Shown here: positions 58,301 to 64,000 of the stretch, piece by piece | Layout: the number at the start of each line of letters is the position of its first letter | Position numbering within the stretch: the stretch's first letter is position 1 | Origin: Paenirhodobacter enshiensis | GTDB taxonomy: Bacteria; Pseudomonadota; Alphaproteobacteria; Rhodobacterales; Rhodobacteraceae | Direction: 5' to 3' | DNA length: 64,000 bases | NCBI RefSeq assembly: GCF_000740785.1 | Contig: NZ_JFZB01000005.1 | Coordinates: 62,001-126,000, forward strand | The notes under the pieces: generated by a model | Seen by the model: the letters and a program-made list of their open reading frames with translations, nothing else | The model's database searches: none | What the model was told of the DNA's origin: nothing | Made by a program: the position numbers and the translations under genes

Positions 58301-58962
58301 ACCAGGTCTATGTGCGCGGCCGCGGCCTCGATGCGGAACTCGGCGGCTCGCTGAGACTGACCGGAACGACGGCGAATATCGTGCCGGTCGGGCATTTCAC
58401 GCTGGTGCGCGGCCGGCTTGACGTGCTGGCGAAGCGCTTCACGCTGACTGACGGGCAGGTGGCGATGCAGGGCACGCTGACGCCCTGGCTCCTGTTCGTC
58501 GCCACCGCCAACCAGGAAGACACCACGATCACCATCCAGCTGGAGGGCGAGGCGACGCAGCCGAAGCTGACGCTGACCTCTTCGCCCGAGCTGCCCGAGG
58601 ACGAGATCCTGGCGCGACTGCTGTTCAACAAGGGCCTGACCAACCTGTCGGCGCTGCAGGCGGCGCAGCTCGCCTCAGCGGTGGCGACGCTGGCGGGCAA
58701 GGGCGGCGACGGGATCATCGCGAAGCTGCGCAAGAACTTCGGCATGGACGATCTGGATGTCGGCACCGACGACAATGGCAATACCTCGCTGCGGGCGGGG
58801 CGGTATCTGTCGAAGAAGGTTTACAGCGACGTAGCGGTCGACAGCCTCGGACAAACCGAGCTGAACCTGAACCTCGACATCAACTCGCATGTGACGGCGC
58901 GCGGCACTGTCGGATCGGGCGGGGACAGCAGCGTCGGGCTGTTCTTCCAGAAGGATTACTGA
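55357..58962 (+). CDS. tamB: Translocation and assembly module TamB (AsmA-like/DUF490)
   Basis: A 1201-residue periplasm-spanning protein anchored by an N-terminal signal/helix (residues 5-23). The body is a long beta-rich AsmA-like groove that is thought to carry phospholipids to the outer membrane, and the C-terminus is the conserved DUF490 part (LFNKGLTNLSALQAAQLASAV, SSVGLFFQKDY). It is coupled to tamA. The last 7 nt overlap the convergent YihY gene. Confidence 0.92.
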   Translation: MAGRMIRRLLVAALLLAPVPTMAEDTPPPAAQVQPPAAEDAAQSAQDRDWLTGMIEDKLSGDGRQIRVDGFRGAFSSKATFDQLTVSDASGPWLTIRGGTMSWSRAALLTGKVEISELTATEIDIDRRPETPASAMAPAPEAKPFRLLPDLPVSVNIGKLSVGKLALGAPVLGEAVTLTLDGNLSLSGTDAKAKLAMTRLDGTKGSFSFTGGYSEGKRQLSVDLLVDEGQGGLVSKLAKLPGSPALTLAVAGSGPLDAFSSDVVLSTDSQPRVTGKVTLSAAAPAADGTKGQGFAVNLAGDLTPLLPDEYRDFFGTQSKLSATGVSMPDGSFSLSDLTVASQALNVQGRLATLPSGMPDSFSLNVALGSEDTAAAPVLLPVSGPETRVQSATLRLFYDRSRGQGWTLSGVLNGLSRADLALGQVKLAGNGLVSLAEQTDAASGRINFNVTGLAPADPALAEAVGPTLDGSTVFDWTSTHPLNLTNLVLNGRDLALTGAVSIGNLAEGIDIMPDLVLDARDLRHYAALTGRPLAGAIEGTVKGKLTALSGAFDLDASLSGQDLKTGIAESDALLSGRSQIEVSAARDETGLTIRQFSANAHTLSVTAAGVLATGASDLTAEVALRDLGSLGGRYRGSADLKASILDVDGERRYTLDGTATNLAFGQETADRLLAGNTVVTARAATRDGVTRLTALNLQNPQLSAKAEGTSATAVRLSARLANIGLITPKYSGPVTVEGTLGQQGSNYALDLKAGGPGGLQAVVAGTVAGNLATTDLTIRGKADTALANNFIDPQSVEGTVSFDLKMQGKPGLNALSGRIEAPNASLNVPAASLALQNIRLVATLGGGKVTLDTRAAIKGGGSLTLSGPVTLTAPFQSNLKLVLSQTRLRDPELYDTRISGTLGIAGPLAGGAAITGRLSLGTTEIRVPSSLGGTAEIPDISHRGAPVKVTRTLSRAGLLHMGGEGSRGAAVSYRLDVTIDAPNQVYVRGRGLDAELGGSLRLTGTTANIVPVGHFTLVRGRLDVLAKRFTLTDGQVAMQGTLTPWLLFVATANQEDTTITIQLEGEATQPKLTLTSSPELPEDEILARLLFNKGLTNLSALQAAQLASAVATLAGKGGDGIIAKLRKNFGMDDLDVGTDDNGNTSLRAGRYLSKKVYSDVAVDSLGQTELNLNLDINSHVTARGTVGSGGDSSVGLFFQKDY

Positions 58963-59930
58963 ACCGGCGGAAGGCGGGGGGCGAGCGGCGCCCCCTGCTC
59001 TGCTGCCCCCTGCTCTGGCCCGGCAAGATCGCGGGCGGTCCTGCGGGCCGCGCGCTGCGCCGCGGCCATCCGGCGCCGGGTGCGGCGCAGCCGCCAGCGC
59101 GCGATCTCGGCGTTCAGCGCGGCGCCCAGAAGCACCGACATCGCGCTGACGTAAAGCCACATCATCAGCGCGATCACCGCCCCGATGGAGCCGTAGATCC
59201 GATTGTAATTGCCGAAATTCGCGATGTAGAAGGTCAGCCCCAGCGAGGCCCCGCCCCACACCAGCGTGGCAAGGAACGAGCCCGCGCTGATGAAGGGATC
59301 GCGCCGGTCCGGCCGGACGTTCGGTCCGTAGCGATACAACAGCCCAAGCGCTGTGAACATCAGCAGCACCATCGCGATCCACGGCAGACCGGAGTTCAGC
59401 CATCCCGTCACCGCATGGAACGGCAGGAAGGTCACCACCACCGGCACCACCACCACCGTCGCCAGCGCCAGCAACATCACCCCCACCAGCGCCACGGTCA
59501 TCACATAGCCGAACAGATAGGCGAGGACGGTGTTCCTCGGCCGCGTGCCGTGGATCAGGTTCAGCCCCTGCAACAGCGAGCCCACCCCCGCCCGCGCCGA
59601 CCACAGCGCGATCAGGATCGACACGACGGCAGGCAACCCGATGCTGCCGCGCGGCCCCTGCATCAGCGCGTCGATCTGCTGGCTGAGGATCTCGAACGCC
59701 TCGGGCGGGATGAAGGTATGGGCGACCGACAGATAGGAGCGGATCGCCTCGGGGTCGGCAAAGGTGCTCCAGATCGCGAGCGTCGCCGACAGGCCCGGGA
59801 ACACGGCGAGCATGGCGTAGAAAGTGACGCCGGCAGCCACCAGCATCATGTTGGTCTGGGCCAGGCGATCGACAAGCTCGATCACGAAGCGCACGGCCGG
59901 GTTGCGAAAGGGCGAGAATAGCACGGGCAT
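58956..59930 (-). CDS. YihY/virulence-factor-BrkB family membrane protein
   Basis: A 324-residue membrane protein with six helices. Landmarks are LAQTNMMLVAAGVTFYAMLAVFP, RPRNTVLAYLFGYVMT, LLYRYGPN and IGAVIALMMWLYVSAMSVLLGAALNAE. The former name RNase BN is not supported for this family. ATG 59930 is used; the open frame upstream (34 codons) is unlikely. It is convergent with tamB. Confidence 0.9.
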   Translation of the reverse strand: MPVLFSPFRNPAVRFVIELVDRLAQTNMMLVAAGVTFYAMLAVFPGLSATLAIWSTFADPEAIRSYLSVAHTFIPPEAFEILSQQIDALMQGPRGSIGLPAVVSILIALWSARAGVGSLLQGLNLIHGTRPRNTVLAYLFGYVMTVALVGVMLLALATVVVVPVVVTFLPFHAVTGWLNSGLPWIAMVLLMFTALGLLYRYGPNVRPDRRDPFISAGSFLATLVWGGASLGLTFYIANFGNYNRIYGSIGAVIALMMWLYVSAMSVLLGAALNAEIARWRLRRTRRRMAAAQRAARRTARDLAGPEQGAAEQGAPLAPRLPPVQ

Positions 59931-60118
59931 GATCGCACAATGACCCGGAAGCGGGGCCGGGTGCAATCCGCTGTCTCCCGCACGATCCGCCCCCCGCGAT
60001 TCCACACTGCGATCCGGCCAGATCCGAGACATTTTCAGCCGGGCAGCGAATGGCTCTTTCCGTCGGCGCGCGGACGGGCTAGCGATTGGAAAAACGTCGA
60101 ATTGTCCCGGGGGAGCCC

Positions 60119-60952
60119 ATGTCAGACCGGATCATCGCCTTCGTCGACGGGTCGATCTATTCGACCAGCGTCTGCGCCTATGCTGCCTGGGCTGCGGGAA
60201 AGCTCGGTCAGGGAGTGGACATCGTGCATGTCACCGGCCGGCGCGAGAGTGCGGCCGAGGGGCTGGGCGCGCGCTCGGCGCTGCAGGCGGAGCTTGCCGC
60301 GCTCGATGCGCAGCGCGAGCGGCTGGCGGAATCGCGCGGACGCGCGATCCTCGACGATGCCGGGGCGATGGTGCGCGATGCCGGGGTTTCCGATGTCGCG
60401 ACGGAGCTTCTGGGCGGCGATCTGCTGAGCGCGCTGTCGGCGCGCGAGACCGGCGCCGGGATCGTCGTCGTCGGCAAGCGCGGCGAGGCGGCGGATTACG
60501 CGATCGGCCATCTGGGATCGAACCTCGAACGCATCGCGCGGGCGACCGCGACGCCGGTTCTGGTCGCGGCCCGCGCCTTCAGCCCGGTGCGCAAGGTGCT
60601 GGTCGCGCATGACGGGGGATCCGTCGCGCTGCGCGCGGTCGACGAGGTGGCCCGTTCGCCGCTGTTCGAGGGTGCCGAAGTGATCGTCGCCACCGTCGGC
60701 GCCGACACCCCCGAGGTGCGCCGCCGCCATGACGACGCGCTCGCCGTGCTGCGCGCCGGCGGGCTGAAGGCCGAAAGCCGGATCGTGCAGGGCCAGACGG
60801 ACCTCGCGCTCGGCACGCTGGTCGAGGTCGAGGGCGTCGACATGCTGGTGATGGGCAGCTACGGCCATTCGCGGCTGCGCCGGTTCTTCATCGGCTCGAC
60901 CACGGAATCGGTGCTGCTGTCGTGCAAGGTGCCGGTGCTGCTGCTGCGCTGA
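60119..60952 (+). CDS. Universal stress protein with two UspA domains
   Basis: A 277-residue protein with two UspA domains in tandem (residues about 1-155 and 156-277). The second has the nucleotide-binding pattern MGSYGHSRLRRFFIGSTTESVL; the first has a weaker GKRGEAADYAIGHLGS. The first domain likely plays a structural role while the second can bind ATP; this is inferred. A ribosome-binding site (GGGGGAG) precedes ATG 60119. Confidence 0.9.
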   Translation: MSDRIIAFVDGSIYSTSVCAYAAWAAGKLGQGVDIVHVTGRRESAAEGLGARSALQAELAALDAQRERLAESRGRAILDDAGAMVRDAGVSDVATELLGGDLLSALSARETGAGIVVVGKRGEAADYAIGHLGSNLERIARATATPVLVAARAFSPVRKVLVAHDGGSVALRAVDEVARSPLFEGAEVIVATVGADTPEVRRRHDDALAVLRAGGLKAESRIVQGQTDLALGTLVEVEGVDMLVMGSYGHSRLRRFFIGSTTESVLLSCKVPVLLLR

Positions 60953-60965
60953 ACCGGCCCGGTTT

Positions 60966-61886
60966 TCAGGGCGCGTCCGGCGTGCCCCCGAACGGCCCCG
61001 CCTCGCCGCGGGCATGGGCGAGCGCGATCTGATGCTGACGCTCGCGGAACCGCGCGCGGTCGGCCTCGGTGTATTCATCCACGCAATGCGGGCAGCACAC
61101 ACCGTCCTCGAAGACCGGGCTCAGCCGGTCCTCGGCCGAGATCGGGCGGCGGCAGGCGTGGCACAGTCCGTAATCGCCCTGCTTCAGCCCGTGACGCAGG
61201 CTGACCCGCCCGTCGAAGACGAAGCAATCGCCCTGCCACAGGCTTTGGTCCTCGGGGACATGCTCCAGATAATTCAGGATGCCGCCCTTGAGGTGAAACA
61301 CTTCCTCGACGCCTTGCGACAGAAGGTAGTTCGTCGATTTCTCGCAACGGATGCCGCCGGTGCAGAACATCGCGACGCGCTTGTTGTGGAAGCGGGGCGC
61401 GTTTTCCTGCCACCAGGCGGGGAAGTCGCGAAAGCTGCGGGTCTTCGGGTCGATGGCGCCCGCGAAGGTGCCGATGCCGACTTCGTAATCGTTGCGGGTG
61501 TCGATCACCACGACATCGGGCTCGCGGATCAGGGCATTCCAGTCCTCGGGCGCGACGTAATGGCCCGCCCGCGCGCGCGGATCGACATCGGGCTGACCCA
61601 TGGTGACGATCTCACGCTTCAGCCGCACCTTCATCCGGCCGAACGGCATCCCGGCGGCGGTGCTTTCCTTCCACTCGAGCCCGGCACAGCCCGGCAGCGC
61701 GCGGATATGGCCCAGCACGGCGTCGATCCCCTCGCGCGTGCCGGCGATGGTGCCGTTGATCCCCTCGGGCGCAAGCAGCAGCGTGCCGCGCACCCCCATG
61801 GAACAGGCAAGCCGGGCGAGCGGCGCACGCAGCGCCGCGGGGTCGTCGAAACGGGTGAAATGATAGAGTGCGGCAACGGTCAGCAT
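60966..61886 (-). CDS. trhO: tRNA uridine-34 hydroxylase TrhO (rhodanese-related, UPF0176)
   Basis: A 306-residue enzyme of oxygen-dependent ho5U34 formation. N-terminal domain [14 protein letters not shown], then the rhodanese part [21 protein letters not shown] with active cysteine in [20 protein letters not shown], then a cysteine-rich C-terminal zinc-like region ([11 protein letters not shown]...CCPHC). ATG 61886 is used. Convergent with the universal stress protein gene, 13 nt apart. Confidence 0.92.
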   Translation of the reverse strand: MLTVAALYHFTRFDDPAALRAPLARLACSMGVRGTLLLAPEGINGTIAGTREGIDAVLGHIRALPGCAGLEWKESTAAGMPFGRMKVRLKREIVTMGQPDVDPRARAGHYVAPEDWNALIREPDVVVIDTRNDYEVGIGTFAGAIDPKTRSFRDFPAWWQENAPRFHNKRVAMFCTGGIRCEKSTNYLLSQGVEEVFHLKGGILNYLEHVPEDQSLWQGDCFVFDGRVSLRHGLKQGDYGLCHACRRPISAEDRLSPVFEDGVCCPHCVDEYTEADRARFRERQHQIALAHARGEAGPFGGTPDAP

Positions 61887-61999
61887 GGCTCTCCCATAAT
61901 CCGGCACGGCTTTCACGTGCAAGCCCGCCGGTTGCGCCCAACCGGATTGACCGCACGCCCCCCGCACCCTAGGCATGAGGCAACAGCAGGAGGGGGAAC

Positions 62000-62605
62000 A
62001 TGGCAGACGCAAGCGAAGCCCTGATCGTCATCGACATCCAGAACGATTTCTGTCCCGGAGGCGCCCTCGCGGTCGCCGGCGGCGACGAGATCGTCCCGCG
62101 CGTCAACGCGCTGATGCAGGAATATCCGGTCACCGTGCTGACCCAGGACTGGCATCCGGAGGAGCACTCCTCCTTCGCGGTGCTGCATGACGAACCGGCC
62201 TTCAGCACGGTCGAAATGCCCTACGGGGCGCAGACGCTGTGGCCGGTGCATTGCGTCTGGGGCACGCCCGGCGCGGCGTTTCACCCGGCGCTGAACGTCG
62301 ATCCGGCCGATCTGATCCTGCGCAAGGGCTTTCGCGCCCATGTCGACAGCTATTCGGCCTTCTTCGAGAACGACCGCCGCACCCCGACCGGGCTTGCCGG
62401 GTATCTGCGCGAGCGGGGAATCTCGGATCTGACCTTCGTCGGCCTCGCGCTCGATTTCTGCGTCGCCTGGTCGGCGATCGACGCGGCCAAGCTCGGCTTC
62501 CGGGCACGTGTTCTCGAAGGCGCGTGCCGGGCGATCGACCTCAACGGCTCGCTTGCGGCGGCGCGCGATGCGATGCGCGCCGCGGGCGTCACCCTCGCCA
62601 AATGA
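62000..62605 (+). CDS. pncA: Nicotinamidase PncA
   Basis: A 201-residue isochorismatase-fold amidase converting nicotinamide to nicotinate. The catalytic triad is Asp12 ([12 protein letters not shown]), Lys109 (ILRKGF) and Cys154 ([10 protein letters not shown]), and the metal site uses DWHPEEH (Asp50, His52, His56). It precedes pncB by 11 nt. Confidence 0.93.
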   Translation: MADASEALIVIDIQNDFCPGGALAVAGGDEIVPRVNALMQEYPVTVLTQDWHPEEHSSFAVLHDEPAFSTVEMPYGAQTLWPVHCVWGTPGAAFHPALNVDPADLILRKGFRAHVDSYSAFFENDRRTPTGLAGYLRERGISDLTFVGLALDFCVAWSAIDAAKLGFRARVLEGACRAIDLNGSLAAARDAMRAAGVTLAK

Positions 62606-62616
62606 AGGAGGCCACG

Positions 62617-63921
62617 ATGGACATCGCGGCACGCGTCTACAACCACAAGTGGAAGATCGACCCGATCATCCGCTCGCTTCTGGATACCGATTTCTACAAG
62701 CTGCTCATGGCGCAGTCGGTGTTTCGCAACAAGCCCGACACGGTGGTGCGCTTCAGCCTGATCAACCGCGCCCATTCGGTGCGTCTGGCCGAGCTGATCG
62801 ACGAGGGCGAGCTGCGCGAACAGCTCGATTACGCGCGCTCGCTGCGGCTGACGCGAGGCGAATCGACCTGGCTGCGCGGCAACACCTTCTACGGCAAGCG
62901 CCAGATGTTCCGCCCCGACTTCATGGAGTGGTTCGAGAACTTCCAGCTTCCGGCCTATCATCTGGAAAAGAAGGACGGCCAGTACGAGCTGACCTTCGAG
63001 GGCAAGTGGTATGAGGCGATGATGTGGGAGATCCCCGCCCTCGCCATCCTGATGGAGCTGCGCTCGCGCGCGGTGCTGAACCGGATGGGGCGGTTCGATC
63101 TGCAGATCCTTTACGCCCGCGCCATGACCCGGATCTGGGAGAAAATCGAGGCGCTGCGCGAGCTGCCCGGCCTGAAGATCGCCGATTTCGGCACCCGGCG
63201 CCGGCATGGTTTCCTTTGGCAGGACTGGACAGTGCAGGCGATGATCGAGGGGCTGGGCGATGCCGCGCAGGGCGGCGCCTTCACCGGCACCTCGAACTGT
63301 CTGATCGCGATGCGGCGCGACCTCGAGGCGGTGGGCACCAACGCCCACGAACTGCCGATGGTCTATGCCGCGCTCGCGAAGAACGACGAGGAACTGCGTC
63401 AGGCGCCCTACCGCGTCCTCGCCGACTGGCACGAGGAACACGACGGCAATCTGCGCATCATCCTGCCCGATACCTTCGGCACGAAGGGGTTTCTCGAACA
63501 CGCGCCCGACTGGCTGGCCGGCTGGACCGGCATCCGCCTCGATTCCGGCGATCCGGTCGAAGGAGCGGAGACCGCGATCTCGTGGTGGAAATCGCGCGGC
63601 GAGGATCCGCATGACAAGCTGATCATCTTCTCGGACGGGCTCGACGTGGCCGAGATGGCCGCGCTGCATCACCGTTTCGCCGGGCGGGTGAAGGTCAGCT
63701 TCGGCTGGGGCACGCTGCTGACCAACGATTTCCGCGGTCTGGCGCCGAACGATTCGCTCGCGCCGTTCAGTCTGGTGTGCAAGGCGGTCTCGGCCGACGG
63801 GCATCCGACGGTGAAACTGTCGGACAATCCCGAGAAATCGACCGGCCCGGCCGAAGAGATCGACCGCTACCGCCGGGTGTTCGAGACCGGCGCACAGACC
63901 GCGCGCCCGGTCATCGTGTAA
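62617..63921 (+). CDS. pncB: Nicotinate phosphoribosyltransferase PncB
   Basis: A 434-residue enzyme making nicotinate mononucleotide for NAD salvage after PncA. Landmarks: [56 protein letters not shown] and [14 protein letters not shown] 62617 follows GAAGGAGGCCACG. A hairpin follows the stop. Confidence 0.94.
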   Translation: MDIAARVYNHKWKIDPIIRSLLDTDFYKLLMAQSVFRNKPDTVVRFSLINRAHSVRLAELIDEGELREQLDYARSLRLTRGESTWLRGNTFYGKRQMFRPDFMEWFENFQLPAYHLEKKDGQYELTFEGKWYEAMMWEIPALAILMELRSRAVLNRMGRFDLQILYARAMTRIWEKIEALRELPGLKIADFGTRRRHGFLWQDWTVQAMIEGLGDAAQGGAFTGTSNCLIAMRRDLEAVGTNAHELPMVYAALAKNDEELRQAPYRVLADWHEEHDGNLRIILPDTFGTKGFLEHAPDWLAGWTGIRLDSGDPVEGAETAISWWKSRGEDPHDKLIIFSDGLDVAEMAALHHRFAGRVKVSFGWGTLLTNDFRGLAPNDSLAPFSLVCKAVSADGHPTVKLSDNPEKSTGPAEEIDRYRRVFETGAQTARPVIV

Positions 63922-63927
63922 CCGAAC

Positions 63928-63949
63928 CGGCGGGCCCGAAGGCCCGCCG
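63928..63949. terminator. Hairpin between pncB and the convergent right-edge gene
   Basis: CGGCGGGCC-CGAA-GGCCCGCCG, a 9-bp stem with a 4-nt loop, 6 nt after the pncB stop and 10 nt before the next stop. Only TTCG follows, so it is a strong stem with a weak tail. It can serve both convergent transcripts. Confidence 0.75.
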
Positions 63950-63959
63950 TTCGTGAACC

Positions 63960-64000
63960 TCAGATGCCGCGGATCTCGCTCAGGATCGCCTGGGTGGCGG
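63960..64000 (-). CDS. C-terminal tail of an unidentified protein
   Basis: The last 12 codons of a minus-strand gene that enters from the right edge, ending ATQAILSEIRGI with stop TGA at 63962-63960. It is too short to identify. Convergence with pncB, and the shared hairpin, support it as a real gene end. Confidence 0.5.
   Translation of the reverse strand, partial: ATQAILSEIRGI

Noticed and set aside
1-64000. CRISPR array, insertion sequence, prophage or attachment site
   Set aside because: I read both strands for regularly spaced repeats, transposase or integrase motifs and tRNA-flanking direct repeats and found none. The only tRNA (6546-6621) has no 3' duplicate.

Overview
This is a high-GC chromosomal window from an alphaproteobacterium, almost certainly Rhodobacteraceae (Rhodobacterales). 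The support is a RegB/RegA redox pair, a FlaF-FlbT-flagellin module, an AddAB (not RecBCD) helicase-nuclease, the pair of anomeric sugar kinase AmgK and uridylyltransferase MurU beside tsaE, an NtrA/NasT/NasS nitrate module and a lone LON-domain protein followed by a Trm112-like protein. I see no insertion sequence, prophage, CRISPR array or rRNA. The content is mostly core housekeeping with one accessory-like flagellar block.

Layout. (1) 1-3643, minus strand: the nitrate assimilation start, nasT-nasS and then nrtA and nrtB. A structured leader sits between nasS and nrtA. (2) 3800-6456, minus strand: arfB, mtaB and dapF; then tRNA-Lys(UUU) at 6546. (3) 6725-9368, plus strand: xthA, a CnoX-like thioredoxin/TPR chaperone, a LON-domain protein and a Trm112-like protein. 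(4) 9454-16624: ubiH-type hydroxylase, an aminotransferase, ftsK, lolA and an SLT lipoprotein. (5) 16625-17924: 1.3 kb without a convincing gene. (6) 17925-24713: hspQ, an RsbW/RsbV-like partner-switch pair, a LysE exporter, an RluA-type synthase, enoyl-CoA hydratase, mutM, ubiE and ubiB. (7) 25072-31885: a flagellar block (fliK-flgD on minus; flgJ-like, flgN-like, flagellin, flaF, flbT and a DUF1217 protein on plus). (8) 31993-44674: divergent regA/regB, a PAS protein, tsaE-amgK-murU-addB-addA and trxA. (9) 44756-53294: an orphan protein, hslV-(membrane protein)-hslU, a DUF900 hydrolase, smr-mltA-timA on minus, fxsA and secB. (10) 53483-64000: tamA-tamB, yihY, a universal stress protein, trhO, pncA-pncB and the tail of an unidentified gene.

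How it works together. NasS (nitrate sensor) and NasT (ANTAR antiterminator) are encoded immediately upstream of the nitrate transporter genes. The transporter leader contains a hexaloop hairpin whose 3' half is also the 5' arm of a U-tailed terminator, which is a complete switch readable from sequence. Envelope functions are frequent (FtsK, LolA, MltA, SLT lipoprotein, TamAB, Tim44-like, SecB). DNA repair (XthA, MutM, AddAB) and protein quality control (CnoX, HspQ, HslVU, SecB, ArfB) are also well represented.

The best candidates for a second look are the NasT-responsive leader, a four-copy palindromic intergenic repeat placed at gene 3' ends, the RegA/RegB pair without senC between them, a membrane protein inserted between hslV and hslU, the partner-switch pair, and hairpins flanking the flagellin gene next to flaF-flbT. 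I did not find an entirely undescribed multi-gene system, and functional calls are from motif recognition only.
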